Made by a program: the position numbers and the translations under genes. Below are positions 15,542-25,178 of a stretch of DNA of 64,000 nucleotides, one piece after another. Every line of letters begins with the position of its first letter. The first letter of the stretch is position 1. The notes beneath the pieces are model-generated. The model made no database searches and had not been told where the DNA came from. It was given only the letters and a program-made list of their open reading frames with translations. The DNA comes from Ornithinimicrobium pratense (GTDB lineage Bacteria; Actinomycetota; Actinomycetes; Actinomycetales; Dermatophilaceae), in assembly GCF_008843165.1 (NCBI RefSeq), contig NZ_CP044427.1, forward strand, positions 2,542,001 through 2,606,000, in the 5' to 3' direction.

Positions 15542-16774
15542 GTGCCCTCGCAGCTGCCCGCCACCGCCCGGGAGACCACCGCGTCCGCCCCCTGGCCGGT
15601 GCGCGTCCTGTCGATGAAGATCGGCGACTACGTCGAGAAGATGTCGCCGCTGTGGGTCGAGGGGCAGATCGTGCAGCTCAACCGTCGACCCGGGATGTCG
15701 ACAGCCTTCCTCACCCTGCGCGACCCCGACGTCGACATGTCCCTGTCCGTCGCGATCCCGACCGGTGCGCTCGACGCGATGCCCAGTCCGCCCCAGCAGG
15801 GCGCCCGGGTGGTGGTGCACGCCAAGCCGACGTTCTGGGCCAAGCGGGGCACCCTGCAGCTGGAGGCCCGGCAGATGCGCCACGTCGGCGTCGGGGAACT
15901 GCTGGCCCGGCTGGAGCACCTCAAGCAGCTGCTGCGCAGCGAGGGGCTTTTCGAGCCCGGCCGCAAACGCCCCCTGCCCTTCCTGCCCCGCCGGGTGGGG
16001 TTGATCACCGGGCGGGCCACCGCGGCCGAGCGCGACGTCCTGGCCGGCGTCGCGCGGCGCTGGCCCGCAGCGCAGGTCGAGGTCCGGCAGGTGGCGGTGC
16101 AGGGCACCGAGACGGTGGCACAGGTGACCGCTGCGCTGCGCGAGCTGGATGCCCTGGCCGAGGTGGACGTCATCGTCGTCGCCCGCGGCGGCGGGTCCTT
16201 CGAGGACCTGCTTCCCTTCTCCAACGAGACCCTCATCCGCGCCGCCGCCGCCACGACGACGCCGGTGGTCTCGGCCATCGGGCACGAGAGCGACACCCCC
16301 CTGCTCGACTTCGTCGCCGACCTGCGCGCCTCCACGCCGACCCATGCAGCGGCCGCCGTCGTGCCGGATGTCGCGGACGAGCTGCGGGGGCTGGTCACCG
16401 TCCGGGGCCGCAGCCGCCGTGCCGTGGGTGCCCGTATCCGCGCCGAACGCGAACGGCTGGAGGCCCTGCTCTCCCGCCCGGTCATGACCGACCGGGCAGC
16501 GATCATCACGCGGCACCGCGATGAGGTCGCCGACCTGGTGCAGCGGGGCCGCGGCCGGCTGGAGGAGCGACTGGTCCGCGAGCGCGACCGCTCCCACCAG
16601 CTGCTGCGTCACCTGCGCGCGGTCTCACCGCAGCACACCCTGGAGCGGGGGTATGCCGTGGTGCGGCACGCCGACGGCAGCATCGTGCGCGACCGCGAGG
16701 GGGTCGACGCCGCCGAGCTGCTGCGGGTCACCGTCGCCCGTGGTGACTTCGCCGTGCGGCCGGTGAGCGGCTGA
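15542..16774 (+). CDS. xseA: Exodeoxyribonuclease VII large subunit
   Basis: 410 residues. An N-terminal OB fold (about 30-125; LWVEGQIVQLNRR, TAFLTLRDP) precedes the catalytic core. The core shows LPRRVGLITGRATAAERDVL, VIVVARGGGSFEDLLPFSNE and VVSAIGHESDTPLLDFVADL with ASTPTHAA, all hallmarks of XseA. A helical region and the end TLERGYAVV follow. With XseB it degrades single-stranded DNA. XseB is normally directly downstream, but here the two genes are 1.4 kb apart, separated by a DUF559 gene. Confidence 0.95.
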   Translation: MPSQLPATARETTASAPWPVRVLSMKIGDYVEKMSPLWVEGQIVQLNRRPGMSTAFLTLRDPDVDMSLSVAIPTGALDAMPSPPQQGARVVVHAKPTFWAKRGTLQLEARQMRHVGVGELLARLEHLKQLLRSEGLFEPGRKRPLPFLPRRVGLITGRATAAERDVLAGVARRWPAAQVEVRQVAVQGTETVAQVTAALRELDALAEVDVIVVARGGGSFEDLLPFSNETLIRAAAATTTPVVSAIGHESDTPLLDFVADLRASTPTHAAAAVVPDVADELRGLVTVRGRSRRAVGARIRAERERLEALLSRPVMTDRAAIITRHRDEVADLVQRGRGRLEERLVRERDRSHQLLRHLRAVSPQHTLERGYAVVRHADGSIVRDREGVDAAELLRVTVARGDFAVRPVSG

Positions 16775-16848
16775 GCCGATCGCCGAGGCTGGCCTGACCG
16801 CGGAGGTTCACGCGAGCCCCGGTCCACCACTGCAGCCTGCGGGAGTGC

Positions 16849-16884
16849 GGTAGATCGGTGTCGCAATAGCGACACCGATCTACC
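16849..16884. repeat. Perfect 16-base hairpin left of the DUF559 gene
   Basis: GGTAGATCGGTGTCGC, loop AATA, then the exact complement. There is no T tract. The inner eight base pairs (GGTGTCGC/GCGACACC) and the 4-base loop length are the same as in the hairpin at 18000-18019 on the other side of the gene. It may also end xseA transcription. Confidence 0.65.
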
Positions 16885-16957
16885 TCAGCCCGCACGTCAA
16901 ACCGCCGTTGTGGACGAGCCCTGCGCCCCGGCCGCCGGCTCGGACATCCTCATCCTC

Positions 16958-17929
16958 ATGCCGAGTTCGCTGCCACCGGTGATCTCGCGACGGCAGGCGC
17001 TGGCGCGGGGCATCACACCGTCCATGATCCGGCACCGGCTCAGGACCGGCCGGTGGCAGAAGATCTTCGCGGGGGTCTACGCCACGCACAGCGGCGAGGT
17101 CAGCTGGCGACACAGGGCCAGGGCCGCGACCCTGGCCAGGGGTCCTGGGGCCGTCGTCAGCCTGCACTGCGCCCTGCATCTGTGGGGCCTGCATCCGAAC
17201 CCGCCGCAGATCCTCACGCTCGCCGAGCCGGACGCCACGCACCGGCGCAGCTCGCTCCGGGGCGTCCACACCCGCCGACGTCGGCGGCTCACGACGACCC
17301 TGCGCCACCAGGTCCCGGTCACGTCGCTGGGGCAGACACTCCTCGACGTCCTGGCGCTGCCGGGGACGACCCTGGACGACGCCCTGGCGCTGGTCACCCG
17401 TGCCGTGTCCACGAGGAGGATCGCCGTTCCCCAGCTGCGCGAGGAGCTTCGCCATCATCCCCGGCACCCGCGGCGGGAGGTGCTGAAGGAGGTGCTGGCC
17501 GCCGCGGAGAACGGCCTCGGCAGCGTGGCTGAGGCCCGCTACGTGCGCGACGTCGAGCAGGCCCACGGCCTGCCACCGATGGAGCGGCAGGTGCCGATGG
17601 ACGGCCCGCAGGCGGTGGCCGACGGCCGGTCGCGCAGCCTCGACTTCAAGGACCGGGGACGGGGACTGGGGCTGGAGATCGACGGCGACCTCTTTCACTC
17701 AACCCGGCAGCTTCAGGACCGAGGCCGGGACCGGGAAGCCGCGGGTAAGGGCGAGGTCACGATCCGCGCGGGCTGGGTCGAGGTCGTGGTCCGTCCCTGC
17801 GAGCTCGCCGCCGACGTGGCCGCCGCCCAGCGCGCACGGGGGTGGGCAGGACAACCCCGCGCCTGCGGCCGCGACTGTCGACTTCCCCGTGACCCGCGTT
17901 GGCGCCTCTCTACCTTCCGAGCTGGGTGA
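16958..17929 (+). CDS. AbiEi-like wHTH plus DUF559 (PD-(D/E)XK-like) protein
   Basis: 323 residues. The N-terminus (ISRRQALARGITPSMIRHRL, then GRWQKIFAGVYATHSG) is the AbiEi antitoxin-type winged helix. The C-terminal part is DUF559-like, a Vsr/PD-(D/E)XK nuclease fold: AEARYVRDVEQAHGLP, SLDFKDRG (Asp), LGLEIDGDLFHS (Glu-Asp) and GEVTIRAGWVEVV. These proteins are common orphans in actinobacteria; DNA cleavage is predicted by fold only. ATG 16958 is chosen; GTG 16910 is an alternative. No toxin partner is adjacent. It splits xseA from xseB and is framed by related hairpins. Confidence 0.75.
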   Translation: MPSSLPPVISRRQALARGITPSMIRHRLRTGRWQKIFAGVYATHSGEVSWRHRARAATLARGPGAVVSLHCALHLWGLHPNPPQILTLAEPDATHRRSSLRGVHTRRRRRLTTTLRHQVPVTSLGQTLLDVLALPGTTLDDALALVTRAVSTRRIAVPQLREELRHHPRHPRREVLKEVLAAAENGLGSVAEARYVRDVEQAHGLPPMERQVPMDGPQAVADGRSRSLDFKDRGRGLGLEIDGDLFHSTRQLQDRGRDREAAGKGEVTIRAGWVEVVVRPCELAADVAAAQRARGWAGQPRACGRDCRLPRDPRWRLSTFRAG

Positions 17930-17999
17930 ACGGTGCGGCCCGGATCTCAGCCCCGGGGACCGTTCCGGGCGAGGTTGACGTGAGGGTCCGCGGTGGGCT

Positions 18000-18019
18000 G
18001 GTGTCGCTCTGGCGACACC
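18000..18019. repeat. Hairpin right of the DUF559 gene
   Basis: GGTGTCGC, loop TCTG, GCGACACC. The stem is the same as the core of the hairpin at 16849-16884. The rest of the 17930-18186 intergenic region shows no gene. Confidence 0.6.
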
Positions 18020-18186
18020 CACCCACCTCACCGACCCCGCGTCCGCCCGGTGAGATCAAGGCGTCCTTGGCCGCGCACGTTGAGCCCTCGAGCCGACACG
18101 ACGGCAAGGTCAAGGGTCGAGTGCTGCGCGCAACGGCCGCCTCGGGTCGCCGCGGTCGGTGGGACTTGCCCTGCACGAGCGCCTAC

Positions 18187-18192
18187 TAGAGT
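18187..18192 (+). promoter_or_regulatory. -10 box TAGAGT, leaderless type (xseB)
   Basis: TAGAGT lies 7 bases before the GTG at 18200, giving xseB its own promoter after separation from xseA. Confidence 0.5.
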
Positions 18193-18199
18193 GGAGCGG

Positions 18200-18490
18200 G
18201 TGAGCACCTCAGACGCCGACGCCCCGACGCCCGTCGCCGACCTCTCCTACGAGCAGGCTCGTGACGAGCTGGTCCGGCTCGTCTCCCGCATCGAGTCGGG
18301 CCAGGTGCCGCTGGAGGAGTCGATGCTGCTCTGGGAGCGGGGCGAGGAGCTGGCCGCACACTGCCAGGCGAAGTTGGACGCCGCGCAGTCGACCCTGGAC
18401 CGGGCGACCGGTGAAGGGGAGCCAATCGCCGAGCCCTCCACCAGCACCGGCGAGCCGTCGGACGAGACGCCTGACGCAGCCTCGGACTAG
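18200..18490 (+). CDS. xseB: Exodeoxyribonuclease VII small subunit
   Basis: 96 residues. The conserved helical hairpin is present: SYEQARDELVRLVSRIESGQ, then VPLEESMLLWERGEELAAHC with QAKLDAAQ. Residues after 65 form a Ser/Thr/Glu-rich tail not needed for the family fold. XseB binds along XseA to give the active exonuclease VII. An in-frame GTG at 18191 is an alternative start. It is convergent with the DUF4245 gene. Confidence 0.9.
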   Translation: MSTSDADAPTPVADLSYEQARDELVRLVSRIESGQVPLEESMLLWERGEELAAHCQAKLDAAQSTLDRATGEGEPIAEPSTSTGEPSDETPDAASD

Positions 18491-18560
18491 ACAGACCCGA
18501 GGCAGACAGACCCCAAACAGACCCGAGCGGGAGCCGCTCACCACCAACTGAGCGACCCGA

Positions 18561-18674
18561 CTGAGCCACCCGACCCGGGGCCCGCGTGAGCCACCCGACC
18601 CGGGGCCCGCGTGAGCCAACCCGAACCGGAGCCCACGCCTCGAGCCTCAGCCTCAGCCTCAGCCTCAGCCTCAG
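18561..18674. repeat. Tandem repeats between convergent xseB and DUF4245 genes
   Basis: Two exact 25-base units beginning GTGAGCCACCCGACC (first base varies) at 18561-18610, a degenerate third unit to about 18637, then five copies of CCTCAG at 18645-18674. The repeats lie outside coding sequence. Confidence 0.75.
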
Positions 18675-18697
18675 CCCGGAGCGTGTGCCGCTTCGAG

Positions 18698-19324
18698 TCA
18701 GTCGCGCGCTCGCACCGACTCCAGGAACTCGGGCAGCTCGGCGACCGCCCCGGCGGTCCCGTGCACGACGACGGTCGAGCCGCCGGTGTCCTCCGGCCCG
18801 AGCAGCCAAGCCAGCTCGGCGTTGCTGGGCCGCGGCCCCTCGAACTGCGTGAACGTCTGCTCGCCGCCGGGCCCGGTGAGCTGCACATCGCGGTCCTCGG
18901 TGCCGTTGCGCAGCACCTCGTCGAGCCAGCGATCGGTGACGTCTGCGGCCTGGGTCAGCGCGAGGTACTCCCCCTCGGGCGTCTCGTAGGAGATGTGCCA
19001 GGTCGGCATCTCGTCGTAGCGGGCCTCGTACCAGGCGACCGTCGCGATCCACTCCTCCGGCGGCTGCGGCACCCAGACCGGGAAGTCGGACTGCTGCGCG
19101 ACATACTGTGCAGTCGCCTCGGTCTCGACGTTGGGTCGGACCGGCTCGGCGGGGTTGAAGGGGATCGCCCACCACACCAGTGCCAGCGCCCCCACCGGGA
19201 GCACCGAGAGCACCATATTGCGCACCGAGTAGGACGCGAGCCGCTTGCGACGCTTGTCCTGCGGGCTCTGCTGCGGGCCGGGCTGTCGGTCCGGTGTCTG
19301 GGTAGGGGGTGTTGCGGTGCTCAC
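18698..19324 (-). CDS. DUF4245 domain-containing membrane protein
   Basis: 208 residues. A basic, Gln/Pro-rich N-terminus is followed by SVRNMVLSVLPVGALALVWW, a single membrane segment near residues 38-55, then an external domain with FPVWVPQPPEEW, TWHISYETPEGEYLAL and VQLTGPGGEQTFTQFEG. This is the DUF4245 layout, an actinobacterial family of unknown function often found beside xseB and glpX as here. The GTG at 19324 has GAAGGGG just upstream. Confidence 0.85.
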   Translation of the reverse strand: MSTATPPTQTPDRQPGPQQSPQDKRRKRLASYSVRNMVLSVLPVGALALVWWAIPFNPAEPVRPNVETEATAQYVAQQSDFPVWVPQPPEEWIATVAWYEARYDEMPTWHISYETPEGEYLALTQAADVTDRWLDEVLRNGTEDRDVQLTGPGGEQTFTQFEGPRPSNAELAWLLGPEDTGGSTVVVHGTAGAVAELPEFLESVRARD

Positions 19325-19403
19325 CCCTTCATAGTCCCACCCTTTGGCGCTGTGTCTTCCCGCGCCCGCCTCCTCCCGCGCCTGCGCCGTCCACGGCCCG
19401 GGA

Positions 19404-19409
19404 TAGGCT
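19404..19409 (+). promoter_or_regulatory. -10 box TAGGCT (glpX)
   Basis: TAGGCT 40 bases before the glpX ATG; a leader with GAAGGAG follows. The -35 is not clear. Confidence 0.35.
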
Positions 19410-19448
19410 GGGACTCGCCTGACCGTCCAGACGAAGGAGTCCGCCCCC

Positions 19449-20474
19449 ATGGCAGCCGACCGCTCCCCCAAGCCCACCGACCAGGTGCTCCCCGACCGCA
19501 ACCTCGCCCTGGAGCTGGTGCGGGTCACCGAGGCCGCGGCGCTGGCTGCCGGCCGCTGGGTGGGCCGTGGCGACAAGAACCTGGCCGACAACGCCGCCGT
19601 CGAGGCGATGCGCAAGGTGATCAGCCAGGTCGCCATGGACGGCATCGTCGTCATCGGCGAGGGTGAGAAGGACGAGGCGCCGATGCTCTACAACGGCGAG
19701 CGCGTCGGCAACGGGGAGGGCCCGCAGGTGGACGTGGCCGTCGACCCGGTCGAGGGCACCACCCCCACCGCCAAGGGCATGGACAACGCGATCTCGGTCA
19801 TCGCCGTCTCCGAGCGCGGCACGATGTACGACCCCTCGGCGGTCTTCTACATGGACAAGCTGGTCGTCGGACCGGATGCCGCCGACCGGGTGGACATCCG
19901 GCTGCCGATCCGGGAGAACCTGAGGCGTCTGGCCCGGGCCAAGAAGAAGCACGTCGAGGACGTCACCGTCGTCATGCTCGACCGGCCGCGCCACGCGGAC
20001 TACGTCCAGCAGGTCCGCGACGCGGGCGCCCGTCTGCGGTTCATCACCGACGGCGACGTGGCCGGCGCCCTTTCCGCCGCCCGCGAGGAGGGCTCGGCGG
20101 ACATCCTGCTCGGCGTGGGGGGCACCCCGGAGGGGATCATTACCGCCTGCGCGATGCGCGCCACGGGTGGGGTCATCCAGGGCCGGCTATGGCCCCAGGA
20201 CGACGACGAGCGGCAGAAGGCGATCGACGCTGGCCACGACCTGGACCGGGTGCTGACCACCGAGGACCTCGTCACCAGCGACAACTGTTTCTTCGCCGCC
20301 ACCGGGATCACCAGCGGGCCCCTGCTGCGCGGTGTCCGCTACGGCTCGGGCGCCGCGATCACCCAGTCCCTCGTCATGCGCTCCCGCTCCGGGACCATCC
20401 GGGAGATCACCTCCCACCACCGCCTCGACAAGGTCGCGGCGATCGCCGACGCGCACGCCCCGGATGCCGTGTGA
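19449..20474 (+). CDS. glpX: Class II fructose-1,6-bisphosphatase
   Basis: 341 residues, the usual GlpX length. Gluconeogenic removal of the 1-phosphate of fructose 1,6-bisphosphate. Metal and substrate motifs are [31 protein letters not shown] and [17 protein letters not shown]. GlpX is the normal actinobacterial enzyme for this step. A GAAGGAG lies 8 bases upstream. The stop overlaps the start of the PfkB gene by 4 bases. Confidence 0.95.
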   Translation: MAADRSPKPTDQVLPDRNLALELVRVTEAAALAAGRWVGRGDKNLADNAAVEAMRKVISQVAMDGIVVIGEGEKDEAPMLYNGERVGNGEGPQVDVAVDPVEGTTPTAKGMDNAISVIAVSERGTMYDPSAVFYMDKLVVGPDAADRVDIRLPIRENLRRLARAKKKHVEDVTVVMLDRPRHADYVQQVRDAGARLRFITDGDVAGALSAAREEGSADILLGVGGTPEGIITACAMRATGGVIQGRLWPQDDDERQKAIDAGHDLDRVLTTEDLVTSDNCFFAATGITSGPLLRGVRYGSGAAITQSLVMRSRSGTIREITSHHRLDKVAAIADAHAPDAV

Positions 20475-21403
20475 GCCAGCGCCTTGACCCGGTCGTGCTG
20501 ACCGTCGGGGAGGCCCTGACCGACGTGGTCGTCTCCCCCGACGGGCGCCGCGCCGAGCACGTGGGCGGGTCCCCCGCCAACGTCGCCGTCGGCCTGGCCG
20601 CCCTGGGCCACCCCAGCCGGCTCACCGCATACCTGGCTGACGACGACCGCGGTCGGCGCCTCCGCGCCCACCTTGAGGGGTATGGCGTGCAGCTCACCGA
20701 GGGCTCCCTCGCCGCCGAGCGCACCTCCAGCGCCACGGCGCACCTGGACGCCGAGGGCGTGGCCACCTACGACTTCGACCTGGCCTGGCGGCTCGGCGAG
20801 CAGGACCTGGGCGGGGTCGGGCACCTGCACACCGGGTCCCTCGCGGCGACCGTCGAGCCGGGTGGCAGCGCGGTCGTCGACCTCATGGCGCAGGCGCGGA
20901 TGGCGGGCGCGACCGTCTCCTATGACCCGAACTGCCGACCGACGCTCATGGGCCGGCCGGACGACGCGCGGCAGCGGATCGAGGAGTGCCTGGGCCGCAG
21001 CGACGTGGTCAAAGCCAGCCTGGAGGACGTCGAGTGGCTGTATGCCGACGCACCGGTGCTGGACGTGGCGCGCGAGTGGGGCCGGCTCTCCCCGCTGCTG
21101 GTCGTGGTGACCCGCGGTGGTGAGGGACCGCTGGCGCACCTGTCGGCCAGCGGGGCAACCGTAGAGCTGCCCGCGCAGCAGGTGGAGGTGGTCGACACCG
21201 TGGGGGCCGGGGACTCCTTCATGGCAGGACTGCTCTCCGGGCTCCTCGACACCGGTCTGCTGGGTGGCAGCGAGGCCAGGGAACGCCTGCGCCGGGCCAC
21301 GGCCCAGGACCTCGAGCCAGCCCTGCGGCGCGCGGTCGCCACCGCCTCGTGGACGGTGGGCCGGGCTGGCGCCGCCGCGCCCAGTCGCGCCGACCTCCAC
21401 TGA
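20471..21403 (+). CDS. PfkB-family carbohydrate kinase
   Basis: 310 residues. The N-terminal PfkB signature is [15 protein letters not shown]; the C-terminal one is [18 protein letters not shown] with the catalytic Asp of [20 protein letters not shown] at the start and YDPNCRP in the middle fit fructokinase-type sugar kinases. The sugar cannot be fixed from sequence. The GTG start at 20471 overlaps the glpX stop, so the two are co-translated, which supports a hexose role. Confidence 0.88.
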   Translation: MSQRLDPVVLTVGEALTDVVVSPDGRRAEHVGGSPANVAVGLAALGHPSRLTAYLADDDRGRRLRAHLEGYGVQLTEGSLAAERTSSATAHLDAEGVATYDFDLAWRLGEQDLGGVGHLHTGSLAATVEPGGSAVVDLMAQARMAGATVSYDPNCRPTLMGRPDDARQRIEECLGRSDVVKASLEDVEWLYADAPVLDVAREWGRLSPLLVVVTRGGEGPLAHLSASGATVELPAQQVEVVDTVGAGDSFMAGLLSGLLDTGLLGGSEARERLRRATAQDLEPALRRAVATASWTVGRAGAAAPSRADLH

Positions 21404-21492
21404 AGGCGGGCGAAGCTCCCGCCCGACTCGTCCCCAGGCCCCCGCTAGGGTGAAAGCGACCTGCCTGCCACCTGCACGAAAGGCCCTGCCCC

Positions 21493-21996
21493 ATGACCGA
21501 CGCCTTCGCGGACCTGCTCGCCGCCAACGCCGACTACGCGTCCTCGCACGCCGAGGAGCTCAAAGGTTTCGACGGGATCGCCCGGGCCGGGGTGGCGATC
21601 GTCACCTGCATGGACAGCCGGATCGAGCCGCTGCGCATGGTCGGGCTGACCCACGGGGACGCCAAGATCTTCCGCAACCCGGGAGGCCGGGTCACCGAGG
21701 CTGCGCTGGAGGCCCTGGTGCTCGGCGTGCACCTGCTGGGCGTGAAGCGGGTGCTCATCGTGCCCCATACCCGGTGCGCGATGACGAAGTTCAGCGAGAA
21801 CGATCTGCGCGAGAAGATCACCGAGGCCTCCGGGCAGGATGCCTGGTGGCAGCACTTCCACGTCGTGGAGGACCAGAAGGCTGCCCTGGTGGAGGACGTG
21901 CGCCGGGTGACCACCCACCCGCTCATCACCGGCCGCGTCGACGTGGGCGGGTTCCTCTACGACGTCGACACCGGGGCGTTGGACCAGCTGGTGTGA
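21493..21996 (+). CDS. Beta-class carbonic anhydrase
   Basis: 167 residues, a short beta class form. Zinc ligands are the Cys of TCMDSRIEPL and the His and Cys of PHTRCAMTKF. The Asp-Arg dyad of CMDSR is intact, and FRNPGGRV replaces the usual RNAGG segment. It interconverts CO2 and bicarbonate. A TAGGGT -10 box lies at 21446-21451. Confidence 0.9.
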   Translation: MTDAFADLLAANADYASSHAEELKGFDGIARAGVAIVTCMDSRIEPLRMVGLTHGDAKIFRNPGGRVTEAALEALVLGVHLLGVKRVLIVPHTRCAMTKFSENDLREKITEASGQDAWWQHFHVVEDQKAALVEDVRRVTTHPLITGRVDVGGFLYDVDTGALDQLV

Positions 21997-22066
21997 GCCG
22001 TCGGTTCCTCCCGCAGGGCCTGCCTCGTTCCGCGGAACGCACGATCCCCCACGACGGCGTCTGACG

Positions 22067-22072
22067 TAGCCT
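22067..22072 (+). promoter_or_regulatory. -10 box TAGCCT, leaderless type
   Basis: TAGCCT, 6 bases, then ATG 22079. Confidence 0.5.
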
Positions 22073-22078
22073 GACCTC

Positions 22079-23197
22079 ATGCTCCCCGCGCTTGCGCTGG
22101 CTCCGCTCACGCTGGCCGCCGTGCTGGTCCTCAGCGGGCTGGCCAAACTGCCGGACTCGAGGTCGACGCACAGCATGATGACGCTGCTACGGCTGCCCGG
22201 CGTGGTCGCCAACGCCGCGGTCGCCCGTCTCCTGCCGTGGGCGGAGCTGACGGTGGCGGCCCTGCTGCTGACGCCGTGGCGGTGGACCTTCGCGCTCGGG
22301 TCGCTGGCCGCGGTGCTGCTCTTCCTGGCCTTCTGGGTGCTGATCGCCCGGGCGATGACCTTTGATCCCCGCCCCACCTGCGCCTGCTTCGGCCGGGTGG
22401 GTGACCACCGGATCACCGGCCGGACGGTGATCCGCAACACCATTCTGCTCACGCTCGCCCTGGTCACCGCCGTGGTCGCACTCCTTGGTGGGACGGCCAC
22501 CGGCCTGCTCGCAGCCTTCGACGCCGGGGACTGGGCATGGCTGCTGCTGACCGTGACGCTGGCCGCCGTGACCGTCCTCGTCCTCGGCACCCGCGGCGAC
22601 CAGGGTGCCCAGGGTCCCCAGGCCGGCGCCTTCTCCGCGCACGTCACCAGCCAGCAGCCCGGCACAGCCACCAGCGCGCACAAACAGGCGGGCACCCCGG
22701 CCGGTCCCGTGGCTGACGGGCTGCTCGTTGATCGCGACCTCGAGGTCATCGCCGTGGGCCGGCTGGCCGCCCAGCAGGCTCAGCTGCTGGTGCTGGCCGA
22801 CTGCTGGTGCGGCTCGACCATGGTCACCATCGACCGGCTGCCCGACTGGCGCGAGCGGCTGCCGGACCTGGGCGTGCAGCTGGTCCACACCCACGTCCCG
22901 TGGAAGGAGCCCCGCCTCCATCACCTCCCCGGGGTCTGGTGGGACCCCGGGGCCCGGGTCTACTCGGACCTGCAGGCCGGCGCCAGCCCAGCCGCGGTCC
23001 TGGTCGACACCCGCGGACGGGTCATGGACGGGCCGGTCAACGGGGTCGAGGCGATCGAACACCTCGTCGCCCGACTCTCGACCGACGTCCTACCCAGCGG
23101 TGCCGGCGATCCCGCTGCAAGGGCCCGGGCCGAGCGGGTCACAGCGCCGGACGCTCCGGTCCGGGCCGACGGGGTCAGAGCGCCAGACGCTCCTTGA
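22079..23197 (+). CDS. MauE/DoxX membrane protein fused to thioredoxin-like domain
   Basis: 372 residues. Four membrane segments (about 4-20, 50-66, 71-95 and 120-165) form a MauE/DoxX-type domain with a Cys pair in PTCACFG at the membrane face. After a linker (about 185-218) a soluble domain has a CxC pair in [10 protein letters not shown], a thioredoxin-like fold start, and [15 protein letters not shown] near the end. The usual CxxC is replaced by CxC in both domains. Such fusions may exchange disulfides across the membrane. The 3' end overlaps the glmM stop by 23 bases. Confidence 0.75.
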   Translation: MLPALALAPLTLAAVLVLSGLAKLPDSRSTHSMMTLLRLPGVVANAAVARLLPWAELTVAALLLTPWRWTFALGSLAAVLLFLAFWVLIARAMTFDPRPTCACFGRVGDHRITGRTVIRNTILLTLALVTAVVALLGGTATGLLAAFDAGDWAWLLLTVTLAAVTVLVLGTRGDQGAQGPQAGAFSAHVTSQQPGTATSAHKQAGTPAGPVADGLLVDRDLEVIAVGRLAAQQAQLLVLADCWCGSTMVTIDRLPDWRERLPDLGVQLVHTHVPWKEPRLHHLPGVWWDPGARVYSDLQAGASPAAVLVDTRGRVMDGPVNGVEAIEHLVARLSTDVLPSGAGDPAARARAERVTAPDAPVRADGVRAPDAP

Positions 23198-24521
23198 CCA
23201 CGCCGGCGAGGCGGTCGGCATACCCTTGGGCCCGCTGCTGAGAGTCGGCCTCGACCATGACCCGGACCACCGGCTCGGTGCCGGACTTGCGCAGCAACAC
23301 CCGGCCCGCCCCGGCGAGCTCTGCCTCGATGGCAGCCACCTCGGCCTGCAGGGCCTCGTCGCTGCCCACCCGGTCCTTGTCGACGCCCTTGACGTTGGTC
23401 AGCACCTGCGGCAGCCGCGTCATGACCGCGGCCAGGTCGTGCAGCGGGCGGCCACTGGAGACGACCCGCTCGGCCAGGGCCAGCGCCGTCAGCACGCCGT
23501 CACCGGTGGTGCCGTGGTCCAGCATGATCACGTGCCCGGACTGCTCCCCGCCGAGGGACAAATCCCTGGCCCGCATCTCCTCCAGCACGTAGCGGTCACC
23601 CACGGCGGTCTGGACCACCGAGATGCCCTCGCGCCGCAGCGCCTGTATCAGGCCCAGGTTGCTCATCACGGTGGCCACGAGCGTGTCCTGACGCAGCCAG
23701 CCCCGCTCCCGCAGGGACACCGCCAGGATCGCCATGATCTGGTCGCCGTCCACCTGCTCCCCCAGGGCGTCCACGGCCAGGCACCGGTCGGCATCGCCGT
23801 CGAAGGCGACCCCCATGTCGGCGCCCCGCAGCCGCACCGCCTCCTGGAGCAGGTCCAGGTGGGTGGAACCGGCACCGTCGTTGATGTTGAGCCCGTCGGG
23901 GTCCCCACCGATGACGTCGACGGTCGCCCCGGCGCGACGCAACACCTCCGGACCCACCACCGAGGCAGCGCCGTGGGCGGCGTCGACCACGATCCGCAGA
24001 CCGTCCAGCCGACCCGGGACGGCCTTCAGGAGGTGCTCCATGTAGAACTCTGCCCCGGCGGGGAAGGGGCGGATGCGGCCCACGGCCGCACCGGTTGGGC
24101 GCTCCCAGCCCTCCCCCAATCGTTCGGAGATCCGGTCCTCGATCTCGTCGGCGAGCTTGTGCCCGCCACGGGCGAAGAACTTCAGCCCGTTGTCCGGCAT
24201 GGCGTTGTGCGAGGCCGAGAGCATGGCCCCCATCTCCGCGTTCATCCTGCCCGTGAGGTAGGCGATGGCCGGCGTAGGCAGCACGCCAGCGTCCAGCACG
24301 TCCACCCCGGCCGAGGCCAGGCCAGCCATGACGGCCGCGGAGAGGAACTCTCCGGAGGCCCGGGGGTCACGACCGACCACCGCGGTGGCGCGCTGGCCGC
24401 CGAAGACGCTCTGGCCACCGAGCTCGTGCGCCACCGCCACCGACAGGTCGAGCGCCAGCTCCGCGGTGATGTCCTTGTTGGCCAGGCCCCGCACGCCGTC
24501 GGTGCCGAAGAGTCGTCCCAT
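23175..24521 (-). CDS. glmM: Phosphoglucosamine mutase
   Basis: 448 residues. GlmM converts glucosamine 6-phosphate to glucosamine 1-phosphate for cell-wall precursors. The N-terminus [15 protein letters not shown], the phosphoserine loop [12 protein letters not shown], the metal loop [12 protein letters not shown], the sugar loop GEQSGHVI and the phosphate loop [14 protein letters not shown] are all intact. The start at 24521 is fixed by the family N-terminus. It lies downstream of rpsI, a common actinobacterial order. Confidence 0.95.
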   Translation of the reverse strand: MGRLFGTDGVRGLANKDITAELALDLSVAVAHELGGQSVFGGQRATAVVGRDPRASGEFLSAAVMAGLASAGVDVLDAGVLPTPAIAYLTGRMNAEMGAMLSASHNAMPDNGLKFFARGGHKLADEIEDRISERLGEGWERPTGAAVGRIRPFPAGAEFYMEHLLKAVPGRLDGLRIVVDAAHGAASVVGPEVLRRAGATVDVIGGDPDGLNINDGAGSTHLDLLQEAVRLRGADMGVAFDGDADRCLAVDALGEQVDGDQIMAILAVSLRERGWLRQDTLVATVMSNLGLIQALRREGISVVQTAVGDRYVLEEMRARDLSLGGEQSGHVIMLDHGTTGDGVLTALALAERVVSSGRPLHDLAAVMTRLPQVLTNVKGVDKDRVGSDEALQAEVAAIEAELAGAGRVLLRKSGTEPVVRVMVEADSQQRAQGYADRLAGVVKERLAL

Positions 24522-24606
24522 CCTGGGTCCTTTGTCTCGAGGTGGTGTTGCATTCGCGTGCCGGCCAGCGCCCGCCGCAGTCAACTTGGCAGTATGCCGC
24601 ACGCGA

Positions 24607-24636
24607 AAGGGGGCGCGACGGATGTCGCGCCCCCTT
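24607..24636 (-). terminator. Terminator after rpsI
   Basis: 13-base arms (AAGGGGGCGCGAC and complement) around a GGAT loop, followed on the minus strand by TTTCG. Confidence 0.7.
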
Positions 24637-24663
24637 CGTGGGTCGGTCCCGCAGGACCGGGGA

Positions 24664-25173
24664 TCAGCGCTTGCTGTACTGCGGCGCCTTGCGGGCCTTC
24701 TTCAGACCAGCCTTCTTGCGCTCGGGCACGCGCGCGTCCCGGGTGAGCAGACCGGCCTTCTTCAGGGCCGAGCGGTTCAGCTCCGGGTCCACACCGTTGA
24801 GCGAGCGGGCCACGCCAAGGCGGACCGCGCCGGCCTGACCGGAGGGGCCACCGCCGTGCACGCGGACCAGCACGTCATAGGCGCCGTCCAGCTCGAGCAG
24901 GGCCAGCGCTTCGCCGGCGATCTGCTGGTGCACCTTGTTGGGGAAGTACTCCTCCAGCGTGCGGCCGTTGATCCGCCACTCACCGGTGCCCGGGACGATC
25001 CGGACGCGGGCCACGGCCTGCTTGCGGCGGCCGGTGGCGGCACCGGGGACAGAAGCACTGCGGCGGAGGGCCTGCTCCTCGGTGGAGGTCTCGGACTCGG
25101 TGGTGTACTCGGAGATCGCGTTCTCGTCGAACTCGTCGGTGTCGACGTCGAGGTTGATGTCAGTCATCGTCAT
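24664..25173 (-). CDS. rpsI: 30S ribosomal protein S9
   Basis: 169 residues. The conserved S9 domain starts at [14 protein letters not shown] (about residue 46) and ends [12 protein letters not shown], whose final Lys-Arg reaches the P site. The 45 residues before it are acidic ([19 protein letters not shown]), a variable actinobacterial extension. AAGGAAC precedes the ATG at 25173; ATG 25167 is also possible. It is cotranscribed with rplM. Confidence 0.95.
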   Translation of the reverse strand: MTMTDINLDVDTDEFDENAISEYTTESETSTEEQALRRSASVPGAATGRRKQAVARVRIVPGTGEWRINGRTLEEYFPNKVHQQIAGEALALLELDGAYDVLVRVHGGGPSGQAGAVRLGVARSLNGVDPELNRSALKKAGLLTRDARVPERKKAGLKKARKAPQYSKR

Positions 25174-25178
25174 GTTCC

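Noticed and set aside
15488..16612. Long minus-strand frame in phase with the alpha/beta hydrolase
   Set aside because: It is antisense to xseA, has no family motifs, and the hydrolase starts at 15487. Long opposite-strand frames are common in GC-rich DNA.
18561..18637. Possible CRISPR-like repeats
   Set aside because: The 25-base units are directly adjacent with no spacers, and no cas gene is present.
22605..24746. 713-codon plus-strand frame over the MauE and glmM genes
   Set aside because: It is a shadow of glmM and the MauE gene; both real frames have full family motifs.
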